Positions 54,901 to 63,544 are shown, numbered from the stretch's first letter. The stretch: DNA of 64,000 nt from Chitinophaga sp. Cy-1792 (GCF_011752935.1 NZ_VWWO01000003.1:620001-684000), one strand, 5' to 3'. The notes: generated by a model not told the origin, from the letters alone. Made by a program: numbers and translations.

Positions 54901-55039
54901 CCGTTACAGTTACCGACGGCGGTACGATATCCGGGAATTGGGTAACAGGCAGCGTGAATAGCGCTAAAAGCCCTACCAATGTGATAATAAGAGATATGAC
55001 CAGTGATAGCACCGGTCGTTTTATGAATGTAGAAAACAT
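51899..55039 (-). CDS. RND efflux pump, inner-membrane transporter (HAE1 family)
   Basis: The 1046-residue protein has the full AcrB layout: twelve TM helices, two large periplasmic loops and GKNAILIVEFA near TM10 with the conserved lysine. In TM4 the proton-relay pair, Asp-Asp in AcrB (D407/D408), reads D409-N410 (AIGIVVDNAIVVVEAV); the second aspartate is asparagine. It would expel lipophilic drugs or metabolites with the proton gradient. It lies 30 bp after the adaptor gene. Codon use looks like its neighbours. Whether proton coupling is altered is not known. Confidence 0.96.
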   Translation of the reverse strand: MFSTFIKRPVLSLVISLIITLVGLLALFTLPVTQFPDIVPPSVTVTAKYTGANAEVCAKAVATPVERAINGVPGMTYMSSVSSNDGITVIQVFFQVGTDPDQAAVNVQNRVATVIDELPEEVIKAGVTTEKEVNSMLLYLNIMSEDTTLNEQFIYNFADINVLQELKRIDGVGRAEIMGAKEYAMRVWLKPDRMLAYNVSSEEVVQAIRKQNIEAAPGKTGESSDKNPLMQQYVLRYTGKFFEPKEYENIVIRAGNDGTVLLLKDVSDVEFGALTYSMVSKTDGKPSASIMLKQRPGSNARDVINNVKAKMEEMKKTSFPPGMTFNFNYDVSRFLDASIHEVVRTLFEAFILVFIVVFIFLQDFRSTLIPALAVPVALIGTLAFMQMMGFSINLLTLFALVLAIGIVVDNAIVVVEAVHVKMSEEHLPPMEATLEAMKEISGALVAITLVMSAVFIPVAFLSGPVGVFYRQFSLTLAISIVISGINAVTLTPALCAIMLKHNHGTPKKKSLLQRFFAGFNKGYNATENKYASLIKKMAGRRVITIACLIFFFIATWGVSAILPSGFIPTEDQGMIYVNVTTPPGATVERTEKVLDEVQAIAAQSDEVESVSTLAGYSLVNEVAGASYGMAMVNLKPWEDRKASVQDIIERLQKETAGVADASIEFFPPPTVPGFGNSSGFELRLLDKTGGNDIKETADITDKFIDALKRRPEIGSAFTSFDASFPQYMIHVDQAMAAKKGVSIDNAMSNLQTLMGSYYASNFIRFGQMYKVMVQADPRYRTKPEDLLALHVKNDRGEMVSYADFIKLERVYGPEQLTRYNMYTAAMINGDAAPGYSSSQAIQAVQEVAAKELPRGYTYEWSGMTREQILSGNQAIYIFIICLVFVYLLLAAQYESFLLPLPVILSLPAGIFGAFLSLKLLGLENNIYAQVALVMLIGLLGKNAILIVEFAILKNKHGANVLDAAVTGAVSRLRPILMTSFAFIAGLIPLCIASGAGAMGNRSIGTAAAGGMLIGTIFGVIVIPGLYVLFASMTRKKKEVLNSYTNE

Positions 55040-55069
55040 GAATTGTCAGTTTCGGTAAAGCAGTGTTGT

Positions 55070-56182
55070 TTATAAACTCAGTAAGCTGTCCATGGCTACA
55101 GATCTTGGTGCGATCTGCATACCATCACGGATATTGCGTACGCCTTCACATACGATCTGTTCGCCGGGCTGAAGGCCGGATTCCACGATGTAGAAGTGTG
55201 CAAACCTGGTTTGCGGAACGAAGTTTTTCATCTTTACTGTTCCGCCCTGGTCTACCACGAAGACGTAGTTTTTATCCTGCATTTCAAAGACAGCTTTCTG
55301 CGGGATGATGACCGCGCTGTCCATTTCGGAGGTGAGTTTTACTTTACCGCTAGCACCATGTTTCAGCAGTTTGGAAGGGTTGGGGAAAGTAGCGCGGAAG
55401 GCAATGGAGCCGGTATTTTCCTCGAATTCACTTTCCATGGTTTCTATCTTTCCGATGTGGTTATAATCCGAACCGTCGGCCAGTACCAGTTGTACTTCGT
55501 TGTAGGAGTTGTCTCCTTTGTCTGTCGATTTTTTATATTTTAAATATTCAGTTTCAGAGACGTTGAAGTAGGCGTACACCTCACGTGTATCCGACACGGT
55601 GGTGAGGAGTGTACCTTCGGATATCAGGCTACCTTTTTTCAGTGGCAGCCTGTCGATGATACCATCGAAAGGCGCGCGGATACTGGTAAAGGAGAGGCGC
55701 ATCTCTGCATTGGATACAGCGGAATTGGCCTCTTCAATTTTTGCCTGTGCAGCGGCCAGTTTAGCTTTGGCTACTTCCAGTTCAGAAGCGGCAATTACTT
55801 TTTTGTCCGTCAGTAATTTTACTCTTTCCAGTTCCAGTGCGGCAGATTTAGACTCCGCTGTTAAGCTGCTGAGGACAGCTTTCGCCCTGGATAGTTCGGC
55901 GCGGTATTCGGCATCGTTGATGCCGAATAGCAGCTGTCCTTTCTTCACTTCCTGTCCTTCATCTACATAAATTTTATCTAAAAACCCATTTACGCGGGCA
56001 CGGATTTCTACGTTTTGAACTGCCTGTATATCGGCCACATAAGCACGGTGCAACACAGTGTCTTTTGCAATGATCCTGGCTACAGGTAATGATTTGAGGT
56101 CTTGTTTCTTTTCAGCTTTGGTGGCACAACCGGCCATGAAAAGGGCGATCAGCGATGTATAAATCCCTGTATATTGACGCAT
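55070..56182 (-). CDS. RND efflux periplasmic adaptor, membrane-fusion lipoprotein
   Basis: From the ATG at 56182 the product is 370 residues with a lipobox at FMAGC (about residue 19). The frame is open back to 56302, but that part crosses the TTTGC-rich repeat. The lipoyl half-motifs RARVNGFLDKIYVDEGQEVKKGQ and SIRAPFDGIIDRLPLKKGSLI flank a coiled-coil hairpin. It bridges the pump and the outer-membrane channel. It is the first gene of the operon. A hairpin at 56198-56210 lies in its leader. Confidence 0.95.
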   Translation of the reverse strand: MRQYTGIYTSLIALFMAGCATKAEKKQDLKSLPVARIIAKDTVLHRAYVADIQAVQNVEIRARVNGFLDKIYVDEGQEVKKGQLLFGINDAEYRAELSRAKAVLSSLTAESKSAALELERVKLLTDKKVIAASELEVAKAKLAAAQAKIEEANSAVSNAEMRLSFTSIRAPFDGIIDRLPLKKGSLISEGTLLTTVSDTREVYAYFNVSETEYLKYKKSTDKGDNSYNEVQLVLADGSDYNHIGKIETMESEFEENTGSIAFRATFPNPSKLLKHGASGKVKLTSEMDSAVIIPQKAVFEMQDKNYVFVVDQGGTVKMKNFVPQTRFAHFYIVESGLQPGEQIVCEGVRNIRDGMQIAPRSVAMDSLLSL

Positions 56183-56197
56183 AGCAATAAGTATTTG

Positions 56198-56310
56198 GCC
56201 TCGTTGAGGCATACAGCAAATGATTTTGCTCGCAAAGCGCGCAGAGAGGCACCTTCGGCGCAATTTTTTGCACGCAAAGCAGCATAAGGAGCAAAACAGC
56301 AAAGGCCTGC
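56198..56310. repeat. TTTGC-rich intergenic repeat upstream of the RND operon
   Basis: On the plus strand GCAAA recurs at 56216, 56232, 56274, 56291 and 56299, with a TTC-loop hairpin GCaCC-TTC-GGcGC at about 56250-56262 and a GCCTC-GTT-GAGGC hairpin at 56198-56210. On the minus strand this reads as spaced TTTGC units such as CTTTGCGTGC and CTTTGCGAGC. No ORF or clear promoter; function unknown. Confidence 0.5.
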
Positions 56311-56373
56311 GTTTTGTAACACAGTCTTTGTTGATGAGGATAATAGAGAAATGGGTTAATGAAAATGCTGTAA

Positions 56374-56793
56374 TCAGAAGGGAGTGAACCTGAAAAGGAA
56401 AGAATAGTATGCCGGCTTGAGCGGTTTTCCCAGCAGGAAACTGCCTGATTTGATATCGGCGAGATTAATGCTGTATTCCGTGGTATCCGTGTCGAGGTAG
56501 GTGACACGATTGGCAATACTGTACTGCTGGTTAGTAGCAGAAAGATAATATTTAGTCTTGCGACGTTTGACTTCATCGTGAACACGGTCCGGAATATCTT
56601 CATCGTCGTTGTCCACGGTAATCTGAAGCTGCTCTGCCACATCCTCCACAAAATCTTCACTGGCTTCAATTGCTTGTAATTTTTGCCAGACGGTGAGGGG
56701 ATGCTTTAAAGAAAACGCCTTTGCATGTACGGCAGTACCCAGCTGTAGCGACAGCAGGATGACAGTACAAATGATATAGCGCAACTTCAACAT
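56374..56793 (-). CDS. Secreted hypothetical protein
   Basis: From the ATG at 56793 the product is 139 residues; the longer frame to 56871 includes the -7 element and a terminator. The signal peptide is MLKLRYIICTVILLSLQLGTAVHA. A central Lys-Arg-rich and Asp-rich part (VDNDDEDIPDRVHDEVKRRK) precedes a beta-rich end. I do not recognise it. It is a single gene, or the start of a unit running into the RND operon 191 bp downstream, but a repeat lies between. Confidence 0.7.
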   Translation of the reverse strand: MLKLRYIICTVILLSLQLGTAVHAKAFSLKHPLTVWQKLQAIEASEDFVEDVAEQLQITVDNDDEDIPDRVHDEVKRRKTKYYLSATNQQYSIANRVTYLDTDTTEYSINLADIKSGSFLLGKPLKPAYYSFLFRFTPF

Positions 56794-56797
56794 CTTG

Positions 56798-56805
56798 CAA
56801 AAATA
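56798..56805 (-). promoter_or_regulatory. -7 element for the gene at 56793, near-leaderless
   Basis: TATTTTTG followed by CAAG on the minus strand; the ATG at 56793 is 4 nt after the element. No TTG box at the expected distance. Confidence 0.5.
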
Positions 56806-56863
56806 ACAGATTAATGAGAATTTCCTTGCTGTAAATTGGTGAACGGTAAATGCAAGCAAGAAA

Positions 56864-56893
56864 AACGGCATCTCAACTAATTGAGATGCCGTT
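56864..56893 (-). terminator. Terminator of the SusCD-lipoprotein operon
   Basis: Perfect 13-bp stem (56864-56876 with 56881-56893), loop CTAA; on the minus strand a T run follows. It ends the transcript of the lipoprotein gene at 57340. Confidence 0.93.
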
Positions 56894-56917
56894 CATTTTA
56901 TATAAATGTATTTGTGG

Positions 56918-57340
56918 TTATGAGCCTTTTATGACCAATGTATATACGTTTACGTTTTTCCCGCTCTGGGATGTTACGGTATATGTTCCCCCATTCGTAT
57001 AATCGCCCATATGTCCGAGTACTGGTGAGACCTTAGCATATTTGGATTGTGACGACATCACAAATCTCACATTAAGATTTTTAATGTCTGTACCAGGTTT
57101 GAGTGTTACAATGATCTGCAACGGATCGTTTGGACTGGCCAGTTTTTCTACGTTCGTAACCGGATCGGTCACGATTTTAGGTACAGATTTACTGGCAGAG
57201 ACGTCATTTTGTGTGGTATCTGATACGACGATATCCTGTACCAGGGCCTGGTCACTTTTGGCGCCGATAGGCTGCAGGTCAGCCTTTGAGCAAGCATAGG
57301 CGCTGATGAAAAGAAAGGCTGCTATAATATATTTATACAT
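56918..57340 (-). CDS. Small surface lipoprotein accompanying SusC/SusD
   Basis: This encodes 140 residues with a lipobox at SAYAC (about residue 17). The mature part is short and beta-rich; it ends in VNVYTLVIKG. It carries the wording VTLKPGTDIKNLNVRFVMSS, which suggests one Ig-like or carbohydrate-recognition sandwich. I cannot name the family. It is 40 bp downstream of susD on the same strand, before a terminator, so it is the last gene of the SusCD transcript. In such loci a small lipoprotein in this place often binds glycan; that is inference. Confidence 0.78.
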   Translation of the reverse strand: MYKYIIAAFLFISAYACSKADLQPIGAKSDQALVQDIVVSDTTQNDVSASKSVPKIVTDPVTNVEKLASPNDPLQIIVTLKPGTDIKNLNVRFVMSSQSKYAKVSPVLGHMGDYTNGGTYTVTSQSGKNVNVYTLVIKGS

Positions 57341-57380
57341 ATTTTATCTTTTAGGTAGATGATTGAGTAGATGAAACTAC

Positions 57381-59000
57381 TTACCAGTTATCGTTTTGTT
57401 TGAGATTACTGTTTTTGATCATTTCAGAAAAAGGAATCGGCATGTAGTACATATAAGGGAGGAATACAGAAGGTTTAGGATCTACCACTACGCGCTCATA
57501 TTTCCAGCCGTTACCCACTTTGGTGATCTTCATGCCGGTGTATCTTCTGCCATTCAGCACGTTGGCATTATCTGCGATTTTCCATCTTCTCAGGTCCCAG
57601 TACCTTTTCATTTCTATGCACAGTTCTACATAACGCTCATTTCTGATGAGATTACGCATAGAATCCTGTGTGATGTCTGTAGTCAGCTGATTGGTGATAC
57701 CAGCGCGTGTGCGGAGGGTATTCAGTGCATCTAGAACGGTGCCATCAGGGCCGGTGGCCTCGTTGCGGGCTTCTGCATAGTTAAGGAGGATTTCGGCGTA
57801 ACGGATTTCGATCCAGTTCTGGTCGCTTCCTTTACCTGAACTATAGCCTTTATTGGTTTCATCGACGCCTTTACGCTGATAGTAACCAGTAGTAGTGCAG
57901 AAGGATTTACCGATACCATCCGGGTCATCTACGTGCGTGTATTGCGTTCTGCCGCAGTAATCGGAGCCATTGTACACGATAGCGGCATAGAAGCGTTTAT
58001 CGCGGCCAACATATGGATTATTTGGATCGTAGCCGCTCTGTGCCTGTGATATACCATAGCCATTCGCCATCGGGAAGGCATCTACCAGCTCCTGGAGTGG
58101 ACAACGTTTAGGACCGATACCATTGGCGAGTGATAATGGTTTTGCCTGTGCATCCCATCCATGCTCTTTGTCAGGCTTGCTGTATTGCACTTCAAAGATT
58201 ACTTCGCTATTGCTTTTATCCAGCATGATACGACGAACATCACCGTAGAGGGAGTACTGCTTGAGGTCCATCACTGCTTTGGCAGCCTGTGCTGCGTTTT
58301 CCCAGCGGGTTTTATCGTTGGTAGTGTTGTACAGCTGGCTGGCGTAGAATAACAATGCTCTTGATTTAAGTGCCAGGGCGGCGCCACGGGTAGCTCTGCC
58401 TGTCTGCGTCTGGCCTTTGTCTGGCAGGATAGCAGCTGCTTCATCGCATTCCTTTACGATGAACTGGTAACATTCATCGATGGTATTTCTTTTTACCAGC
58501 AGATCATCGTTGATGTCTTGCGGCTCAGTGATGATAGGAACACCGCCGTATCTTTTCACCATATCGAAATAGGTGATGGCGCGGAGGAATTTGGCTTCGC
58601 CGAGATATTGCTTTTTCAGTGATTCCTTGATGGTAGATTTAGTAGTAATGCCCTGGATGAATTCATTTGCCTTGCGAACATCTGCGTAAGCCCAATAATC
58701 GAAATAGTTGGAGGAAGACGTCCAGGCGCCTGCCAGGATATTGAAAGGGTTACCTGTGCTGGCACCGATGCGGGTTTCATCACAGATGTTATCCTGGATA
58801 GGCGGGTTACCATTGTCAAAACCCGGTCTGTTGGCGTAGATATTATTCAGGAAGAGACGGGTAAGATTTTCATCTTTCCAGATAGCATCTGAATCTACCT
58901 GGTTAAGACTGTTTTTCTCTAATACTCTTGTACAGGAAGATGCAAAGAGCAGGAGTAGTATTGATGCGATATATATGTTAGACTTCATGGACGATAGCAT
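57381..59000 (-). CDS. SusD/RagB-type nutrient-binding outer-membrane lipoprotein
   Basis: The 539-residue product has a signal peptide with lipobox FASSC and the SusD features: a tetratricopeptide-like N-terminal half, FLRAITYFDMVKRYGGVPIIT and RNERYVELCIEMKRYWDLRRW in the conserved C-terminal part. It caps the SusC transporter and binds the ligand outside the cell. Its ATG at 59000 overlaps the susC stop in a TAATG, so translation is coupled; an ATG at 58988 is a second candidate with a better signal peptide. Ligand unknown, since no glycoside hydrolase or peptidase gene lies next to it in this window. Confidence 0.95.
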   Translation of the reverse strand: MLSSMKSNIYIASILLLLFASSCTRVLEKNSLNQVDSDAIWKDENLTRLFLNNIYANRPGFDNGNPPIQDNICDETRIGASTGNPFNILAGAWTSSSNYFDYWAYADVRKANEFIQGITTKSTIKESLKKQYLGEAKFLRAITYFDMVKRYGGVPIITEPQDINDDLLVKRNTIDECYQFIVKECDEAAAILPDKGQTQTGRATRGAALALKSRALLFYASQLYNTTNDKTRWENAAQAAKAVMDLKQYSLYGDVRRIMLDKSNSEVIFEVQYSKPDKEHGWDAQAKPLSLANGIGPKRCPLQELVDAFPMANGYGISQAQSGYDPNNPYVGRDKRFYAAIVYNGSDYCGRTQYTHVDDPDGIGKSFCTTTGYYQRKGVDETNKGYSSGKGSDQNWIEIRYAEILLNYAEARNEATGPDGTVLDALNTLRTRAGITNQLTTDITQDSMRNLIRNERYVELCIEMKRYWDLRRWKIADNANVLNGRRYTGMKITKVGNGWKYERVVVDPKPSVFLPYMYYMPIPFSEMIKNSNLKQNDNW

Positions 59001-62000
59001 TAGAAGGTTAAGTTTACACCCAGGTTAAAGCTTTTCTGTTGCGGATAATAAGCTCCTTTGCCGGCAACGGATTCAGGATCGAAGAGTTTGAACTGATCGA
59101 TGGTAAATACGTTGAGACCGGAAGCGTATACGCGTAAACGTTCGATATTTCTGATCAGGTTTTTAGGGAAGGTGTAGCCTAATTCGAAAGATTTCAGACG
59201 TACATATCCTGTTTTTTTCAACCAGAAATCAGAATCTCTGTCGTTGTTGGAGTTGCGGTCCAGGTAAGCTCTTGGGTATTTTGCATTTGGATTATCAGGC
59301 GTCCAGTAGTCGAGGAGGTAAGCGAAGCTGTTGGAATTACCACCGTTATCGAACATGTTTCTGCCGGTTTGCTGTAACATGATGTTGCTCATAAAGGCGC
59401 CCTGGAAGAGGATGCCGAGGTCTATGTTTTTCCAGTTTCCGCTGAGATATAAGCCCAGTATTACTTTCGGTGTGGTGCCGTTATATGATAAAACAGTGTT
59501 GTCATAATCATCGATGATACCGTCGCCGTTCAGGTCTTTATATTTGATATCGCCTGCTTTTGCAACGTTTTTCGTGAACTGAACCGGGTTGCTGTAAACA
59601 TCTTTATTAGACTGGAACAGGCCATCAGATACGAGTCCGGTTACATAGTCAATTGGTTTCCCTTTACGTTTCAGGTAGAAAGGCGTGTTGTCTGCTTCAT
59701 CCAGTACGATCACTGTATTGTGCGCGTAGCTACCGTTTGCTTTCACGAAGTAATTGAACTGGCCGATGTTGCCGTTGTGGCTTACAGAAATTTCAAATCC
59801 GGTATTGTCAACTACGGCATAGTTTTCATCCGGCAGTGTACGGCCGAAAGTGCCCGGGATAGACAATGTACGCGGACGAAGGATATCGGAAGTACGTTTG
59901 TAGAAGTAATCCGCCTCGATACCTAATTTACCTTTGAACAAAGAAGCCTCAATACCTACGTCTGTTGTTTTCGCTTTTTCCCAGGTAACATTAGGGTTAG
60001 GATATACGCCATAAACAACGGACTGGTCTACCTTTCCGTCGAATACTGCCGGTTTGTCGAAGCTATAGTACTGGTTATACTGGAAAGCGCCGATACGGTC
60101 GTTACCCAGCAAACCATAAGAGCCACGGATTTTCAGGTTATCGATGAAATTAAGTGAGCTGGCATTTTTAAAGAAGTTTTCTTCTGAAATTCTCCAGCCC
60201 AGTGATGCAGCCGGGAAGAAGCCAAAGCGTTTGCCAGGAGGGAAGTTTTCGGAGCCATCATAACGGAAAGAAACTTCCGCAATGTATTTCATGTTGTAGT
60301 CGTAGTTGATTCTACCAACGTAGCTCAGGCGGCCGGTTTCAGCAGCAGTACCATCATTTGTTTTATCTACGGCGCCACCGGCAGAGAGTTCATCTACCAG
60401 GTTGGTAGGGAAGTTCGTTCTGTAGGCAGAGAAGCTGTCGGCGCGGCTGGTGTATTGTTCGTACAATAATAAACCGCCTATGTGGTGCTTGTTAAAATCG
60501 CGGGAATAGTTCAGTGCCAGGTTTACGGTAGTACCGCCGTTTTGCTCCAGGCCTTGCGACAACTCTGTTTTGGTCAGGTTTTTACCTACAGTTTTTGTCA
60601 GGATAACATTACCATTCGCGTCAAGATCATACATGGTATATGGTACATCAAATTCCTTTTTAACGTTGGTGTTGCGGTTGTAATTCACTCTACCCGTAAC
60701 ATTGAGGCCTTTGGTGATCATGTCCAGTTCATGTTTGAAGCTGAGGGTACCGAAGAAGGTAGCCAGTTCATTACGCATATATCCTTTGCTGTTAATCTCT
60801 TCGATCGGGTGTTCGCCGGTCGTATTTTTCGGAGAGCCGTCAGGGTTATACGCGTTAAACACAGGCTTCTCGCGGATTACGTGACTGAAGATGGTCACAT
60901 CTGTAAATTCAGGGCTGCTATTCTTACCTACTCTTCCATCTACATCTACACTGATAGAAAAACGTTTGTTGATACGTGCGTCTACGTTAGAACGGAAGCT
61001 ATAGCGTTTATACGAAATATTATCGTACATCCCTTGCTGGTCAAGGTATCCGGCAGAGAAGAAGTATTTGATATTTTCAGAACCACCATCCACCGTGAGG
61101 TTATGTTGTGATTGCAGGGAGTTCTTTTTGAAAGAGGCAGCATACCAGTCTGTTCCTACCTTACCACTTTTGAAATCCTGCAATTGTGCGTCTGTATAGA
61201 ACTGTGGCGCATATTGCGGGTTATTGGGATCTTGTCCGGCGTTGATACGGGCAGCGTTGTTGGTGAGGCCGTATTCATATGCCGACATCAGCTTAGGGTA
61301 CCTGGTAGGCATCTGCACACCTTCATAACCAGAATAATTGAAACGAGGTTTGCCGGTATGTCCGCGGCGGGTGGTTACCAGGATAACCCCGTTGGCAGCG
61401 CGTGCACCATAAACGGCAGCAGCAGCGGCATCTTTCAGGATGGTAACTGTTTCCACCTCGTTAGGGTCCAGCTGATCGAAGGGGCGTACCACACCATCTA
61501 CCACGATAAGCGCATCGTTATTACCGAAAGTACTTTTACCGCGGATAGATATGCTGGAACCGCTGCCTGGCTTGCCGCTGGCATTGGTGGCGATGAGTCC
61601 GGGCATACGGCCTACGAGGGAGTTGGTCAGGTTACTGGAAGGTGTTTGCAGCAGCTCTTTGGTATTGACACTGGCGATGGCGCCGGTAACACTGGCTTTT
61701 TTCTGCGTACCATAACCCACCACCACTACTTCGTTGATATTGGTAGTATTTGGAGAGAGGGTGATATTGCCACTGGCAGCAGCTACCTGCACATCCAGTG
61801 AATTATATCCCATGAGCTTAAATACGATGATCCCGTTGGCATCTGCCACTTCAAAGTGGTATTCTCCGTTGGCATCGGTGATAGCACCTTTGGTAGTGCC
61901 TTTCAGCATAACGGCTACACCAGGGAGTGGGCTGCCATTAGTGTCAGTCACTCTACCCTTTACCGGAAAACTACGTACGGGGGCTTCCGTTAGTTCGTTT

Positions 62001-62362
62001 TTCATGGGAGAGAGCACGATCATGCCGTTGGAGAGCTCATAGCTGATTCCTTCCGGATTGAGTACGGTATTGAGTAGTGTAGACAAAGTCCATTCCCTGT
62101 TGGGGATATTGACCGCTTTATCAACCGGAACGATATCACGGCTGTAGACAAATTTTACCGGAACAGTTTTTTCCAGGGTACTGAGCAGATTGCCCAGGTT
62201 CCCGGCACCGGTATTTACAGTCACCGTTTTTTCCAGGACCGTCTGGCCTTTGGTGCTGTTGGCATAAGTAACGCCGGTAAAGAGGATTACCAGGCAGAGT
62301 TGACTCAATGTTACTTTCATAACGAAGGGTAGCCTTGAAAGAAATTGTAAATGAAATTTCAT
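59000..62362 (-). CDS. SusC/RagA-type TonB-dependent transporter with N-terminal STN domain
   Basis: The 1120-residue protein has a signal peptide, an STN signalling domain (about 45-118), a carboxypeptidase-regulatory-like domain (about 130-220, VKGRVTDTNGSPLPGVAVMLKG), a plug (EVVVVGYGTQKKASVTGAI to about residue 340) and the beta-barrel up to the final Phe (GVNLTF). The STN domain interacts with FecR-type anti-sigma factors, so this transporter both imports a ligand with SusD and signals its presence. FecR and the ECF sigma gene lie directly upstream. The 132 bp between fecR and this gene hold two hairpins. Confidence 0.96.
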   Translation of the reverse strand: MKFHLQFLSRLPFVMKVTLSQLCLVILFTGVTYANSTKGQTVLEKTVTVNTGAGNLGNLLSTLEKTVPVKFVYSRDIVPVDKAVNIPNREWTLSTLLNTVLNPEGISYELSNGMIVLSPMKNELTEAPVRSFPVKGRVTDTNGSPLPGVAVMLKGTTKGAITDANGEYHFEVADANGIIVFKLMGYNSLDVQVAAASGNITLSPNTTNINEVVVVGYGTQKKASVTGAIASVNTKELLQTPSSNLTNSLVGRMPGLIATNASGKPGSGSSISIRGKSTFGNNDALIVVDGVVRPFDQLDPNEVETVTILKDAAAAAVYGARAANGVILVTTRRGHTGKPRFNYSGYEGVQMPTRYPKLMSAYEYGLTNNAARINAGQDPNNPQYAPQFYTDAQLQDFKSGKVGTDWYAASFKKNSLQSQHNLTVDGGSENIKYFFSAGYLDQQGMYDNISYKRYSFRSNVDARINKRFSISVDVDGRVGKNSSPEFTDVTIFSHVIREKPVFNAYNPDGSPKNTTGEHPIEEINSKGYMRNELATFFGTLSFKHELDMITKGLNVTGRVNYNRNTNVKKEFDVPYTMYDLDANGNVILTKTVGKNLTKTELSQGLEQNGGTTVNLALNYSRDFNKHHIGGLLLYEQYTSRADSFSAYRTNFPTNLVDELSAGGAVDKTNDGTAAETGRLSYVGRINYDYNMKYIAEVSFRYDGSENFPPGKRFGFFPAASLGWRISEENFFKNASSLNFIDNLKIRGSYGLLGNDRIGAFQYNQYYSFDKPAVFDGKVDQSVVYGVYPNPNVTWEKAKTTDVGIEASLFKGKLGIEADYFYKRTSDILRPRTLSIPGTFGRTLPDENYAVVDNTGFEISVSHNGNIGQFNYFVKANGSYAHNTVIVLDEADNTPFYLKRKGKPIDYVTGLVSDGLFQSNKDVYSNPVQFTKNVAKAGDIKYKDLNGDGIIDDYDNTVLSYNGTTPKVILGLYLSGNWKNIDLGILFQGAFMSNIMLQQTGRNMFDNGGNSNSFAYLLDYWTPDNPNAKYPRAYLDRNSNNDRDSDFWLKKTGYVRLKSFELGYTFPKNLIRNIERLRVYASGLNVFTIDQFKLFDPESVAGKGAYYPQQKSFNLGVNLTF

Positions 62363-62410
62363 AGATTTAACTGTTTCATTTCTCGATTAATGGGACATAA
62401 ATGGATCCCT

Positions 62411-62477
62411 TTACCTGTTTTACAGGTAAGTTCTGTTATGCTTAGGGGTGCTGGTACCACCTCTAAGCATTTTTTTT
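62411..62477. promoter_or_regulatory. Two hairpins between fecR and susC
   Basis: TTACCTG-N5-CAGGTAA at 62411-62429 and a 12-bp stem at 62439-62450/62458-62469 (one wobble) followed by a T8 on the plus strand. On the minus strand, the direction of transcription, no T run follows, so they may be regulatory or stabilise the susC leader rather than end transcription. Confidence 0.5.
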
Positions 62478-62494
62478 CCATTATGTGTTTGCTG

Positions 62495-63478
62495 TTACTG
62501 TATTGGTTGATGTAGTATTATTTCTTCTCCTTTAATTGAATAGTTGATATTTAGCGCTTTGTGCATCAGTTCAAGAATTGCGGGCAGGTGCATGCCCGAG
62601 AAGTCTGCTTTTAACGTGTAATGCGCAATGGTGCTGTCTTTGATGGTGATATGTACCTGAAAGCGTTTGTTAAGTGCCTGGCTGATTTGTCCTATGGTTG
62701 CGTTGTTGAAATCCAATTCACATCTTTCCCAGATCTCTGGTGTATTTGCATTGATCGTAGATAAAGCGAGTGGCTGGTTTGCTGCCGGTATGCTGACTTT
62801 CTGATGTGGCAGTACGGTGGTGGCCACCGCGGCTGTTTCAATCTTTTTGACGGCTACTTTTCCGGAGAATACCGTTACTTCGGCTTTTCCGGCTTCCTCT
62901 TTCATGCTGAAGGAGGTACCTAATACTTCTGTTGTCAGGTGGGCGGTGCTCACCCGGAACGGCAGTTTAGGATTGGCGGCTACATCGAAGAAGGCTTCGC
63001 CGGTGAGGCGCAGGCTACGGTTGTTTTCTGCAAAGCCAACGGGCGCAATCAATGTGGCGCCGGGTTTCAGCCATACAATGGAGCCATCGTCCAGTTTATA
63101 GGGATGGATGGCAGCAGAGCTGTTTTGCAGAATCTGGTGCACTTCTACGATTGGCGCGGGTTGGTGACTACGGTTGTACTGATGAATTCCCAGGAATAGC
63201 AGTATGCTGGCGGCAGCCGTGCCGGCTGTGTAATACAGCCATCTGAAGTGGCGGCGGGCCGGAGCAACAATAGTATTGTGTGCTGTTCTGGTTTCTATCT
63301 GCGACAGCATACGTTGCTGCAAAGCGGATCGTTCGCCGTCGGCCAGCGACAGCAGTGGATCTTCCTCATCTTCCCAGGCGGCATACCACTGTAGTATTTC
63401 CGCCCTTTCTGTGTCGGTACAGGTATCAGTAAGAAATCGTTGTATCAGTTCCCGTGGTGGAAGCTCATATTTTTTCAT
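62495..63478 (-). CDS. FecR-type anti-sigma factor
   Basis: The 327-residue protein has a cytoplasmic N-terminal part (LIQRFLTDTCTDTERAEILQWYAAW), one membrane segment (about 83-100), the FecR domain (about 115-225, DGSIVWLKPGATLIAPVGF and GEAFFDVAANPKLPFRV) and a C-terminal DUF4974-type domain (about 255-327) that resembles the STN fold. It holds the ECF sigma factor and receives the signal from the STN domain of the SusC transporter. It lies 66 bp after the sigma gene and 132 bp before susC. Confidence 0.95.
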   Translation of the reverse strand: MKKYELPPRELIQRFLTDTCTDTERAEILQWYAAWEDEEDPLLSLADGERSALQQRMLSQIETRTAHNTIVAPARRHFRWLYYTAGTAAASILLFLGIHQYNRSHQPAPIVEVHQILQNSSAAIHPYKLDDGSIVWLKPGATLIAPVGFAENNRSLRLTGEAFFDVAANPKLPFRVSTAHLTTEVLGTSFSMKEEAGKAEVTVFSGKVAVKKIETAAVATTVLPHQKVSIPAANQPLALSTINANTPEIWERCELDFNNATIGQISQALNKRFQVHITIKDSTIAHYTLKADFSGMHLPAILELMHKALNINYSIKGEEIILHQPIQ

Positions 63479-63544
63479 AACGTAATTGTCCTGTTAATAT
63501 AGACAGGTGAAAAAGAGGCATCCCTGAGTGAAGCGGAAAAAAAA

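Noticed and set aside
56183..56302. Extended N-terminus of the RND adaptor up to 56302
   Set aside because: The extension translates the TTTGC-rich repeat into a Cys/Arg-rich stretch and would bury the lipoprotein signal.
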